From Pseudomonas entomophila (GTDB lineage: Bacteria > Pseudomonadota > Gammaproteobacteria > Pseudomonadales > Pseudomonadaceae), in the NCBI RefSeq assembly GCF_013523125.1, contig NZ_JAAMQJ010000036.1:1-54313 (forward strand): a stretch of 54,313 nt of DNA, written 5' to 3'. The notes under the pieces were generated by a model. The model was not told the origin of the DNA and did not search any database. It worked only from the letters and a program-made list of their open reading frames with translations. Each line of letters starts with the position of its first letter. Position 1 is the stretch's first letter. The position numbers and the translations under genes were made by a program. Below, in pieces: positions 40,177 to 48,376 of this stretch.

Positions 40177-41186
40177 TACTTGATACCCCGGGCTTGAACC
40201 AGCTGCTGCGATAGCTGATGCACCGCCATGGCATACATCACGCTGCGGTTGTAGCGAGTGATCGCATAGAAATTCTTCAGGCCCATCCAGTATTCCGGGC
40301 CTTGTTCGCCGTCCAGGCGGAAGGCGGTCACCGACAGGTCGTCGGGCAGCGCATCTTGACTCGACCAGCCCAGCGCTCGCAACTGCGCCACGGTGCTGGC
40401 CGGTTCGATACCCGGTGTCAGGCCTTCGTCGACCCGCTCGCCGAGCACCACGGCGCGGCTGACCACCGGCTGCCCGGCGACCCAGCCGTGGGCCTTGAAG
40501 TAGTTGGCCACGCTGCCGATGGCGTCGTCCGGGTCGGTCCAGATGTTGATGTGGCCGTCGCCGTCGAAGTCCACGGCATAGGCGCGGAAGCTGCTGGGCA
40601 TGAACTGCGGCAGGCCCATGGCACCGGCGTAGGAGCCCTTGGGCACCAGCGGATCGAGCTGCTCGGCGCGCGCCAGCAGCAGGTACTCGCGCAGTTCCTT
40701 GCGGAAGAATGCCGCCCGGGGCGGGTAATCGAAGCCCAGGGTCGTCAGCGCATCGATCACCCGGTAGTTGCCGGTGTTGCGGCCGAAGAACGTCTCCACG
40801 CCGATGATCGCCACGATGACCTCGCCCGGTACGCCATAGGTCTGCTCGGCGCGCGCCAGGACGGCCTCGTGCTGGCGCCAGAAGTCCACGCCGCGGGCGA
40901 CGCGCGCCTCGGTGAGGAACATCGGCCGGTAGTCCTTCCACGGCTTGACCCGCTCGGCCGGCCGCGAGATGGCATCGAGGATCGACTGCTTGCGCTGGAC
41001 CTCGCTGAACACGCCCTCCAGCTGCTCGCTGGCGAAGCCATGGTCGCGGGTCATCTCGCCGATGAAGTCGGCGACCTGCGGTAAGCCGTCATAGTCGCCG
41101 GCGATGGCCTGCTGGACGGCGCCCACCAACCCGATCGCGCCGATCCACGGCATACAACGGGCTGCCCAGCCACGCACTGCTTGCAT
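40176..41186 (-). CDS. mltB: lytic murein transglycosylase B
   Basis: Family-3 lytic transglycosylase, 336 residues. The signal peptide (about residues 1-29, ending AIA) lacks a clear lipobox, so it is probably the soluble periplasmic (SltB1/Slt35-like) form. The catalytic Glu is in IIGVETFFGRNTGNYRV, followed by the conserved GAMGLPQFMPSSFRAYAVDF with DGDGHINIW and an EF-hand-like Asp cluster. ATG 41186 follows AAGGTGA. It is co-directional between rodA and rlpA in the mrdA-rodA-mltB-rlpA cluster. Confidence 0.95.
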   Translation of the reverse strand: MQAVRGWAARCMPWIGAIGLVGAVQQAIAGDYDGLPQVADFIGEMTRDHGFASEQLEGVFSEVQRKQSILDAISRPAERVKPWKDYRPMFLTEARVARGVDFWRQHEAVLARAEQTYGVPGEVIVAIIGVETFFGRNTGNYRVIDALTTLGFDYPPRAAFFRKELREYLLLARAEQLDPLVPKGSYAGAMGLPQFMPSSFRAYAVDFDGDGHINIWTDPDDAIGSVANYFKAHGWVAGQPVVSRAVVLGERVDEGLTPGIEPASTVAQLRALGWSSQDALPDDLSVTAFRLDGEQGPEYWMGLKNFYAITRYNRSVMYAMAVHQLSQQLVQARGIK

Positions 41187-41203
41187 ATGAGTGTTCACCT
41201 TAT

Positions 41204-42349
41204 TCAAACCTGTGCGATCCATTTGCGGTGCGTGTGGATCGACATCAAAACGCCAAACGCTGACAGCAGCGTCACCAACGAAGTTCCGCCATAGCTGATG
41301 AAGGGCAGCGGCACGCCCACCACGGGCAGGAGGCCGCTGACCATTCCGATGTTGACGAACACGTACACGAAGAAGGTCATGGTCAGACTGCCTGCCAGCA
41401 GCTTGCCGAACAGGGTCTGGGCCTGGGCCGTGATCATCAGCCCGCGGCCGATCAGCAGCAGGTAGATCAGCAGCAGCGCGCAGATGCCCACCAGGCCGAA
41501 CTCCTCGCCGAGCACGGCGATGATGAAGTCGGTATGGCTTTCCGGCAGGAAGTCCAGGTGCGACTGGGTGCCCAGCAGCCAGCCCTTGCCGAACACCCCG
41601 CCCGAGCCGATCGCGGCCTTGGACTGGATGATGTTCCAGCCGGTGCCCAGCGGATCGCTCTCCGGGTCGAGGAAGGTCAGCACGCGCTGCTTCTGGTAGT
41701 CGTGCATGACGAAGAACCACATGGCCACCGCCACCGGCACCGCCGCGGCCACCACGCTGAGGATCCAGCGCCAGCGCAACCCGCCCATGAACAGCACGAA
41801 GGCGCCGGAGGCGAGGATCAGCAGGGCCGTGCCCAGGTCGGGCTGGCGCACGATGAGGATGAACGGCACGCCGATCAGCACCAGGCTGATCATCACGTGC
41901 TTGAGGTGCGGCGGCAGGGTGCGCTTGGCCAGGTACCAGGCGATGGTGGCCGGCATGATGATCTTCATGAACTCCGAGGGCTGGAAGCGGATGACCCCCG
42001 GAATGTTGATCCAGCGCGTGGCGCCCATGGCGTTGTGGCCCATGACGTCCACCACCACCAGCAACAGGACGCCGACCAGGTAGGCCAGGGGCACCCAGCG
42101 CGCCATGAAGCGTGGCTCGAGCTGGGCGATGACGAACATCGAGGCCAGGCCCAGGCCGAACGAGCTGGCCTGCTTGAGCAGCAGGTCCCAGTTCTTGCCG
42201 CTGGCCGAATACAGCACGAACAGGCTGCCGGCGGCCAGGGTCAGGAGGATGATCAGCAGAGGACCGTCGATGTGGATGCGCTGCAAGAAGCTGGCGCGTC
42301 GACGCATCACGTCCTCGCTGGAGAGCATGCGATCGAAATTGTTCTTCAC
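41204..42349 (-). CDS. rodA: rod-shape SEDS glycosyltransferase RodA
   Basis: Peptidoglycan polymerase of the SEDS family that works with PBP2 in cell elongation. The 381-residue membrane protein has about ten helices and conserved loops: WINIPGVIRFQPSEFMKI, VRQPDLGTALLILASG, LPESHTDFIIAVLGEEFGL, and the C-terminal GVPLPFISYGGTSLVTLLSA. Start is GTG 42349, overlapping the mrdA stop as GTGA; this overlap decides the start over later ATG codons. MrdA and RodA form one working complex. Confidence 0.96.
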   Translation of the reverse strand: MKNNFDRMLSSEDVMRRRASFLQRIHIDGPLLIILLTLAAGSLFVLYSASGKNWDLLLKQASSFGLGLASMFVIAQLEPRFMARWVPLAYLVGVLLLVVVDVMGHNAMGATRWINIPGVIRFQPSEFMKIIMPATIAWYLAKRTLPPHLKHVMISLVLIGVPFILIVRQPDLGTALLILASGAFVLFMGGLRWRWILSVVAAAVPVAVAMWFFVMHDYQKQRVLTFLDPESDPLGTGWNIIQSKAAIGSGGVFGKGWLLGTQSHLDFLPESHTDFIIAVLGEEFGLVGICALLLIYLLLIGRGLMITAQAQTLFGKLLAGSLTMTFFVYVFVNIGMVSGLLPVVGVPLPFISYGGTSLVTLLSAFGVLMSIHTHRKWIAQV

Positions 42350-44235
42350 GGGGCCGTTTCCTGGGCGACGGTGGCTGGCGCGTATTCGGCCTTGAGGTGG
42401 CCCTGTTCGTCGAGCAGCCAGGCATCCATCACCTGGCGCACGACCGGGGCGGCGACGCCGGAACCGGACTCGCCGTTCTCGACCATCACCGAGACCACGA
42501 TCCGCGGATCGTCGGCCGGGGCGAAGCCGACGAACAGGGCATGGTCGCGGTGGCGCTCCTGGAGCTTGTTGCGGTCGTACCGCTCGCCCTGCTTGATCGC
42601 CACCACCTGGGCGGTGCCGCTCTTGCCGGCGATGCGGTACTGGGCACCGACCGACGCCTTGCGCGCGGTGCCGCGGGCGTTGTGCATCACCTGCTCCATG
42701 CCGTGAGTGACCTTGGCCCAGTCGGACGGGTCGCGCAGGACGATGTCCGGCATCGGGTCGTCGTCCACCGGCGGCTGGCCCTCGAGGGTCTTGGCCAGGT
42801 GCGGACGGTTCCACTTGCCCTTGTTGGCGATCAGCGCGGTGGCCTGGGCCAGTTGCAGGGGCGTGGCCTGCATGTAGCCCTGGCCGATGCCGAGGATCAG
42901 CGTCTCGCCGGGGAACCAGGCCTGGCGCCGGGTGGCACGCTTCCATTCGCGCGACGGCATCAGCCCGGCGGATTCCTCGAACATGTCCAGAGAGACCCGC
43001 CGCCCGATGCCGAAGCGGTTCAGGTAGCTGGCCAGTCGGTCGATGCCCATCTTGTGCGCCAGGTCGTAGAAGTAGGTGTCGTTGGACCGCATGATCGCGG
43101 TGTCCAGGTCCACCCAGCCATCGCCGCTGCGGTTCCAGTTACGGTACTTGTGGTCGTAGTTGGGCAGTTGGTAATAGCCGGGGTCGAACACCCGGCTGGC
43201 CGCCGTCACCACGCCACTGTCCAGGCCGGCGATGGCCACGGCCGGCTTGATCGTCGAGCCGGGTGGATACAGCCCGCGCAGCACGCGGTTGAACAGCGGG
43301 CGATCGATCGAGTCGCGCAGCTCGGCATAGGCCTTGACGCTGATGCCGGTGACGAACAGGTTGGGGTCGAAGCTCGGCTGACTGACCATCGCCAGCACCT
43401 CGCCGGTACGCGGATCCAGGGCGACGATGGCGCCCCGGCGGCCGGCCAGTGCGGCCTCGGCGGCTTCCTGCAGCTTGATGTCCAGGCTCAGGACGATGTC
43501 CTGGCCGGGCTTCGGATCGGTACGCTTGAGCACCCGCAGCACACGACCACGAGCGTTGGTCTCGACTTCTTCGTAGCCCACCTGGCCATGCAGCTGCGGC
43601 TCGTAGAAGCGCTCGATGCCGGTCTTGCCGATGTGGTGGGTGCCGCTGTAGTTCACCGGGTCGAGGGTCTTGAGTTCCTTCTCGTTGATACGCCCGACGT
43701 AGCCGACCGAGTGGGCGAAATGCGCCCCTTGCGGGTAATGGCGCACCAGTTGCGCGACCACCTCGACGCCGGGCAGGCGGAACTGGTTGACGGCCACGCG
43801 GGCGATCTGTTCTTCGTCGAGCTCGAACAGGATCGGCACCGGCTCGAACGGCCGGCGCCCCTGGCGCATGCGCTTCTCGAACAGCGCGCGATCGTCCTCG
43901 GTCAGCTCCAGCACCTCGACGATCACGTCGAGCACCTGCTGCCAGTTCCCGGCCCGCTCGCGGGTCATGCTCAGGCTGAAGCTGGGCCGGTTGTCGGCGA
44001 TGATCACGCCGTTGCGGTCGAAGATCAGCCCCCGGGTCGGTGGAATCGGCTGCACGTGCACCCGGTTGTTCTCCGACAGCGTGGAGTGATAGTCGTACTG
44101 GATCACCTGCAGGTAATACAGCCGCGCGATGAGCACGCACACCAGCAGCATGACCGCGCTCGCGCCGACCACGACACGATTGCGCACCAGGCGGGCGTCC
44201 TTCTCGTGGTCCTTGAGACGAATCGGCTGCGACAT
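42346..44235 (-). CDS. mrdA: penicillin-binding protein 2
   Basis: Transpeptidase for lateral wall synthesis, partner of RodA and target of mecillinam. The 629-residue protein has one N-terminal membrane anchor (about residues 22-42), the PBP dimerisation (pedestal) domain, and the transpeptidase domain with Ser327 in PPGSTIKPAVAIAGLD, SND in AIMRSNDTYFYDLAHKM, and KSGTAQ. ATG 44235 opens MSQPIRLKDHEKDARL. It lies 17 bp after rlmH and overlaps rodA. Confidence 0.97.
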   Translation of the reverse strand: MSQPIRLKDHEKDARLVRNRVVVGASAVMLLVCVLIARLYYLQVIQYDYHSTLSENNRVHVQPIPPTRGLIFDRNGVIIADNRPSFSLSMTRERAGNWQQVLDVIVEVLELTEDDRALFEKRMRQGRRPFEPVPILFELDEEQIARVAVNQFRLPGVEVVAQLVRHYPQGAHFAHSVGYVGRINEKELKTLDPVNYSGTHHIGKTGIERFYEPQLHGQVGYEEVETNARGRVLRVLKRTDPKPGQDIVLSLDIKLQEAAEAALAGRRGAIVALDPRTGEVLAMVSQPSFDPNLFVTGISVKAYAELRDSIDRPLFNRVLRGLYPPGSTIKPAVAIAGLDSGVVTAASRVFDPGYYQLPNYDHKYRNWNRSGDGWVDLDTAIMRSNDTYFYDLAHKMGIDRLASYLNRFGIGRRVSLDMFEESAGLMPSREWKRATRRQAWFPGETLILGIGQGYMQATPLQLAQATALIANKGKWNRPHLAKTLEGQPPVDDDPMPDIVLRDPSDWAKVTHGMEQVMHNARGTARKASVGAQYRIAGKSGTAQVVAIKQGERYDRNKLQERHRDHALFVGFAPADDPRIVVSVMVENGESGSGVAAPVVRQVMDAWLLDEQGHLKAEYAPATVAQETAP

Positions 44236-44252
44236 CGGGAAGGCTTATTGGC

Positions 44253-44720
44253 TCATTTATGGTAAGGATGCCCGGACAGCACGGTCCAGGCGCGATAGAG
44301 CTGTTCGCCGATCAGTATCCTTACCAACGGGTGCGGCAGCGTGAGCGGCGACAGCGACCAGCGCTGTTCGCTGCGCGCGCAGACCTCTGGCGCCAGGCCT
44401 TCGGGGCCACCGACCATCAGGTTGACAGTGCGCGCATCGAGCCGCCAGCGGTCCAGTTCGACCGCCAGCTGCTCGGTGCTCCACGGCTTGCCGTGCACTT
44501 CGAGGGTGACGATCCGCTCGCCCGGCTGGACCTTGGCCAGCATGGCCTCGCCCTCCTGACGGATCAGGCGCGCGACATCGGCGTTCTTGCCGCGGGTGTT
44601 GAGTGGAATCTCCACCAGTTCCAGGGCCAGCTCGGGCGGCAGACGCTTGGCGTACTCGTGCCAACCGTCCTCCACCCAGCGAGGCATGCGCGAACCGACC
44701 GCGATCAGGCGTAGACGCAC
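44253..44720 (-). CDS. rlmH: 23S rRNA (pseudouridine1915-N3)-methyltransferase
   Basis: SPOUT-class methyltransferase modifying pseudouridine 1915 in helix 69 of assembled 70S ribosomes. The 155-residue protein is full-length. The SAM-binding knot shows in VNLMVGGPEGLAPEVCARSE and LSPLTLPHPLVRILIGEQLY, and the C-terminus HPYHK is the family hallmark. It lies between rsfS and mrdA, as in E. coli. Confidence 0.97.
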   Translation of the reverse strand: MRLRLIAVGSRMPRWVEDGWHEYAKRLPPELALELVEIPLNTRGKNADVARLIRQEGEAMLAKVQPGERIVTLEVHGKPWSTEQLAVELDRWRLDARTVNLMVGGPEGLAPEVCARSEQRWSLSPLTLPHPLVRILIGEQLYRAWTVLSGHPYHK

Positions 44721-44729
44721 GACCCGTCC

Positions 44730-45149
44730 TCAGCCGCGATCTTTGAGGTTGTCGGCGTAGCTGTGGGTGTGCTCCGGGCTGTGGTGCTTGCCGTCGGCCG
44801 CGCGGCTCTGCTCGGCACCGAGCCACAGGCGCTCGAGGTCGTAGAACTGACGGGCCGCAGCGGTCATCATGTGCACGATGACGTCGTTGAGGTCCAGCAG
44901 GACCCAGTCGCTGTCGCCCTTGCCTTCTTCGCCCAGTGGCTGCACGCCCTTCTGCTTGACGATTTCGCGGGTCTTTTCGAGCATCGCGTTGATCTGGCGG
45001 GTCGAGGTACCCGTGGCGATGATCATGTAGTCGGTCAGGCTGTGCTTGTCGCGCACGTCGATGACCTGGATGTCTTGGGCCTTGACGTCTTCGAGGGCCG
45101 ACTTGGCCAGCTCGACCAGCTCTTCGCCGGTAATGTTCTGCTTGGTCAT
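44730..45149 (-). CDS. rsfS: ribosomal silencing factor RsfS
   Basis: Binds ribosomal protein uL14 and blocks joining of the subunits when nutrients are scarce. The 139-residue protein holds the RsfS core: KAQDIQVIDVRDKHSLTDYM, IIATGTSTRQINAMLEKTR, GDSDWVLLDLNDVIVHMMTA and YDLERLW. A hydrophilic tail of about 25 residues follows. ATG 45149. It is downstream of nadD and 9 bp before rlmH. Confidence 0.96.
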   Translation of the reverse strand: MTKQNITGEELVELAKSALEDVKAQDIQVIDVRDKHSLTDYMIIATGTSTRQINAMLEKTREIVKQKGVQPLGEEGKGDSDWVLLDLNDVIVHMMTAAARQFYDLERLWLGAEQSRAADGKHHSPEHTHSYADNLKDRG

Positions 45150-45191
45150 AAAAACTCGTTCAACTCATTGGATGAGGCGCGTGGCGCGCCT

Positions 45192-45851
45192 TCAGTTCGG
45201 CGCACGGTACAAGTCGTGCGCCTCGATGTAGGCCAGTACTGCGTCCGGCACCAGGAACCGTACCGATTTGCCGCTGGCCAGCAGCTGTCGGATCTGTGTG
45301 GCCGACACCGCGAGCGGTGTCTGCCAGACGAACGAAATGTGCCCCGCCGGCCCTGGCAGCGCGGTGGGATCGTTCTGTGAACGCGCTGCCAGCAGGTTGC
45401 GCAGCGTGTCCGGGGGTTCGACGTCGGCATCCGGGCGTTGCAGCACCAGGATGTGACAGTGTTGCAGCAGCTCCTCCCAGCGGTGCCAGCTCGGCAGCCC
45501 GCAGAAGGCGTCCCAGCCCAGCAGCAGGAACAAGGCATCGCCCGGGGCCAGCTCGGCGCGAATCGACTCGAGGGTGTCGATGGTATACGACGGCTTGTCG
45601 CGCGACAGCTCCCGTGCATCGACGCTCAGACGTTCGGCACCCGCCACCGCGTGCCGGACCATCGCCAGACGGTCGTTGGCCGTCACCTGTGGCGTGTCGC
45701 GGTGCGGCGGGCGGGCGTTGGGCAGCAGGCGCAGCTCGTCCAGGTCCATGAACTCGGCCACCTCCAGCGCACCGCGCAGGTGGCCGATGTGCACCGGGTC
45801 GAAGGTGCCGCCGAGAATCCCGACGCGTCGCACCGTCTGCGCCCCGCTCAC
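45192..45851 (-). CDS. nadD: nicotinate-nucleotide adenylyltransferase
   Basis: Adenylates nicotinate mononucleotide in NAD synthesis. The 219-residue protein shows GILGGTFDPVHIGHLRGALE with its HxGH motif and VSATQIRQLLASGKSVRFLV with the ISTxxR-like motif, plus LLLGWDAFCGLPSWHRWEEL in the core. The start is uncertain: GTG 45851, 1 bp after the proA stop and with AGGAG upstream, is preferred; GTG 45887 would overlap proA by 35 bp. It lies in the proA-nadD-rsfS-rlmH order. Confidence 0.94.
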   Translation of the reverse strand: MSGAQTVRRVGILGGTFDPVHIGHLRGALEVAEFMDLDELRLLPNARPPHRDTPQVTANDRLAMVRHAVAGAERLSVDARELSRDKPSYTIDTLESIRAELAPGDALFLLLGWDAFCGLPSWHRWEELLQHCHILVLQRPDADVEPPDTLRNLLAARSQNDPTALPGPAGHISFVWQTPLAVSATQIRQLLASGKSVRFLVPDAVLAYIEAHDLYRAPN

Positions 45852-45852
45852 C

Positions 45853-47124
45853 TCAGCAGAGCTCCTGGCCGCGCAGCTGACCGTCACCGATCACCACGTA
45901 CTTCTCGCAGGTCAGCCCTTCCAGCCCGACCGGCCCACGGGCGTGCAGCTTGTCGGTGGAGATGCCGATCTCCGCGCCCAGGCCGTACTCGAAGCCGTCG
46001 GCGAAGCAGGTCGGCGCGTTGAGCATCACCGAGGCCGAATCGACCTCGGCGATGAAGCGTCGCGACTGGCCCTGGTGTTCGGTGACGATGGCATCGGTGT
46101 GGTGCGAGCCGTAGTGGTTGATGTGCTCGATCGCCGCGTCCAGGCCTTCGACCACACGGATCGACAGGATCGGCGCCAGGTACTCGGTGCTCCAGTCGTC
46201 CTCGCTGGCCGGAACCGCCTCGATGAACTGGCGGGTACGCTCGCAGCCGCGCAGCTCGACGCCTTTGGCCTGGAAGCGGCGGGCCATGTCCGGCAGGAAG
46301 GCCGAGGCCACGCGCTGATCGACCAGCAGGGTCTCCATGGCGCCGCAGATGCCGTAGCGGTAGGTCTTGGCGTTGAAGGCGATGCGCCAGGCCTTGTCCA
46401 GGTCAGCGTGCTCGGCGACGTAGACGTGACAGATGCCGTCCAGGTGCTTGATCACCGGCACGCGTGCGTCGCGGCTGATGCGCTCGATCAGGCCCCGGCC
46501 GCCACGCGGCACGATGACGTCGACGAACTGCGGCATGCTGATCAACGCGCCGACCGCTTCGCGATCGGTCGTCTCGACCACCTGCACCACGGCGGGCGGC
46601 AACTCGGCCTCGGCCAGGCCGCGCTGGATGCAGGCGGCGATGGCCCGGTTGGAGTGGATCGCTTCCGACCCGCCGCGCAGGATGGTGGCGTTGCCGGACT
46701 TCAGGCACAGGCTCGCCGCATCGATGGTCACGTTCGGGCGTGACTCGTAGATGATCCCGATCACGCCCAACGGCACGCGCATCTTGCCGATCTGGATACC
46801 CGACGGGCGGTAGCTCATGTCACGGATCGCCCCCACCGGATCCGGCAACCCGGCGACCTGGCGCAACCCGGCGATCATGCCGTCGATACGCGCCGGCGTC
46901 AGCGCCAGGCGGTCGAGCAGGGCCGGGTCGAGGCCGTTCGCGCGCCCCGCGTCCAGGTCGCGCTGGTTAGCGGCGGCCAAGGCCTCACGGTCGGCGTCCA
47001 GGGCGTCGGCGGCCGCGTTGAGCGCGCGGTTCTTCTGCGCGGTGCTGGCACGGGCGATCACGCGGGAGGCCTCACGGGCGGCCTGACCGAGGCGGGCCAT
47101 GTAGTCAAGAACGGACTCAGTCAT
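45853..47124 (-). CDS. proA: glutamate-5-semialdehyde dehydrogenase
   Basis: Second step of proline synthesis, reducing glutamyl phosphate to the semialdehyde. The 423-residue length is standard. It has VPLGVIGIIYESRPNVTIDA, LCLKSGNATILRGGSEAIHS, and the catalytic Cys in YRYGICGAMETLLVD. ATG 47124 opens MTESVLDYMARLGQAAREAS. It is the first gene of the long minus-strand block running to lipA, although transcription may restart inside it. Its promoter would lie in 47125-47200, where TTATAA-type sequence is present on the minus strand. Confidence 0.97.
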   Translation of the reverse strand: MTESVLDYMARLGQAAREASRVIARASTAQKNRALNAAADALDADREALAAANQRDLDAGRANGLDPALLDRLALTPARIDGMIAGLRQVAGLPDPVGAIRDMSYRPSGIQIGKMRVPLGVIGIIYESRPNVTIDAASLCLKSGNATILRGGSEAIHSNRAIAACIQRGLAEAELPPAVVQVVETTDREAVGALISMPQFVDVIVPRGGRGLIERISRDARVPVIKHLDGICHVYVAEHADLDKAWRIAFNAKTYRYGICGAMETLLVDQRVASAFLPDMARRFQAKGVELRGCERTRQFIEAVPASEDDWSTEYLAPILSIRVVEGLDAAIEHINHYGSHHTDAIVTEHQGQSRRFIAEVDSASVMLNAPTCFADGFEYGLGAEIGISTDKLHARGPVGLEGLTCEKYVVIGDGQLRGQELC

Positions 47125-47651
47125 GGGTTCTGTGTCTTGGCGATGGGGAAAGCGGCTGATTATAACTGCCGCATGGGTATACGCCCAGCGGTGGCAGGCC
47201 GATGGCAGAGGTTGTGTAGGAATAATCTGTATGAAAGATGTAACCGGGGTTGACCTGAAGACCGTGAAGCGCCTCCTTGAACGGGGTGGGATCACGCCTA
47301 GGGGAAACCCAGCCGGCCCAACCGCAGCCGGTCCGGCGCCCCGACAGGGGCCGCCCATCCGCTGCCGTGCGACAGGCAGTCGCGGCGCCTGGGGGAGCAA
47401 CTGTCTTTTCTACTCCGTACACGCCCGATCGCATGCGGCGCCTGGCAGGGCCCTATCGCTGGCAAGCCAGCTCCCACCCAGACCTCTGCAGCCGTCAATG
47501 TAGGCATGGCTGCGCAAGCAGCTTGTGGGGCCGCTCATCCAAGACGTGCCTCGATACAATCGGCCCGGTGAGTTTTTCCACCTCCTGCGGTCTAGGCAAC
47601 TGAACGCGTTTCGCGCACGAGACCTCATCCACCGGACACCGACGACTTGCT
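47125..47651. other. 527-bp divergent intergenic region with repeat copy
   Basis: Lies between proA and the DNA glycosylase gene. I see no convincing gene. A plus-strand frame beginning at ATG 47231 (MKDVTGVDLKTVKRLLERGG) has a plausible start, but it becomes low-complexity and runs into the repeat copy at 47437-47522. The region should hold the promoters of both flanking genes. Confidence 0.5.
47437..47522 (-). repeat. third, inverted copy of the 5415-5620 repeat
   Basis: On the minus strand it reads GCTGCTTGCGCAGCCATGCC, a diverged segment, then GCAGAGGTCTGGGTGGGAGC and GGCTTGCCAGCGATAGGGCC, ending in CAGGCGCC. The order of parts is the same as in the unit at 5520-5602. Confidence 0.75.
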
Positions 47652-48374
47652 ATGATCCCCACACCGCCCAGCCGAGCCGACCGTATGCCTGATGCCCCCT
47701 GCCCCGCGGTCGCCCTGCCCGACACGTTCTTCGACCGTGATGCCCAGACACTGGCCCAGGCCCTGTTGGGCAAGGTCATCCGCCACCGCCAAGGCGACCA
47801 GTGGCTGGCGGCGCGGATCATCGAGACCGAGGCCTACTACCTGTCCGACAAGGGCAGCCATGCGTCGCTGGGCTACACCGAAAAGCGCAAGGCGCTGTTT
47901 CTCGATGGCGGGCACATCTACATGTACTACGCCCGCGGCGGCGACTCGGTGAACTTCAGCGCCCACGGCCCGGGCAATGCGGTGCTGATCAAGTCCGCCT
48001 ACCCGTGGGTCGATGCCGTGTCCGATGCCAACAGCCTCGCCCGGATGCAGCTCAACAACCCGGACGCCAGCGGCCAGGTCCGCCCGCCCGAGCGCCTGTG
48101 TGCCGGTCAGACCCTGCTGTGCAAGGCGCTGGGCCTGAAAGTGCCGCAATGGGATGCCCAGCGCTTCGACCCGGAGCGGTTCTACGTCGAGGACTGCGGC
48201 ATCGAGGTTCGACGCATCATCCAGACCACCCGCCTGGGCATCCCCCAGGGTCGCGACGAGCACTTGCCCTACCGCTTCGTCGATGCCGAGTACGCCCGCC
48301 ATTGCACGCGCAACCCGCTTCGGCGTGGCCAGGTCGAAGGCCGGGACTTCTTCATACTCGAACAAGGAAGCTGA
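47652..48374 (+). CDS. DNA-3-methyladenine glycosylase (AAG/MPG family)
   Basis: Base-excision repair enzyme removing alkylated purines. The roughly 240-residue protein has the AAG fold signature: LPDTFFDRDAQTLAQALLGK, IIETEAYYLSDKGSHASLGY, LFLDGGHIYMYYARGGDSVN, LCAGQTLLCKALGLKVPQWD, and NPLRRGQVEGRDFF at the end. Two starts are possible, ATG 47652 and ATG 47685 (MPDAPCPAVALPD); the second is closer to the usual N-terminus. This family is found in many bacteria besides animals. The DedA-PAP2 gene follows after 2 bp, so co-transcription is likely. Confidence 0.9.
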   Translation: MIPTPPSRADRMPDAPCPAVALPDTFFDRDAQTLAQALLGKVIRHRQGDQWLAARIIETEAYYLSDKGSHASLGYTEKRKALFLDGGHIYMYYARGGDSVNFSAHGPGNAVLIKSAYPWVDAVSDANSLARMQLNNPDASGQVRPPERLCAGQTLLCKALGLKVPQWDAQRFDPERFYVEDCGIEVRRIIQTTRLGIPQGRDEHLPYRFVDAEYARHCTRNPLRRGQVEGRDFFILEQGS

Positions 48375-48376
48375 AC

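Noticed and set aside
47231..47503. Plus-strand frame MKDVTGVDLKTVKRLLERGG between proA and the glycosylase gene
   Set aside because: The first 20 residues are plausible, but the rest is Pro/Gly/Arg-rich and reads through the repeat copy. No family was recognised.
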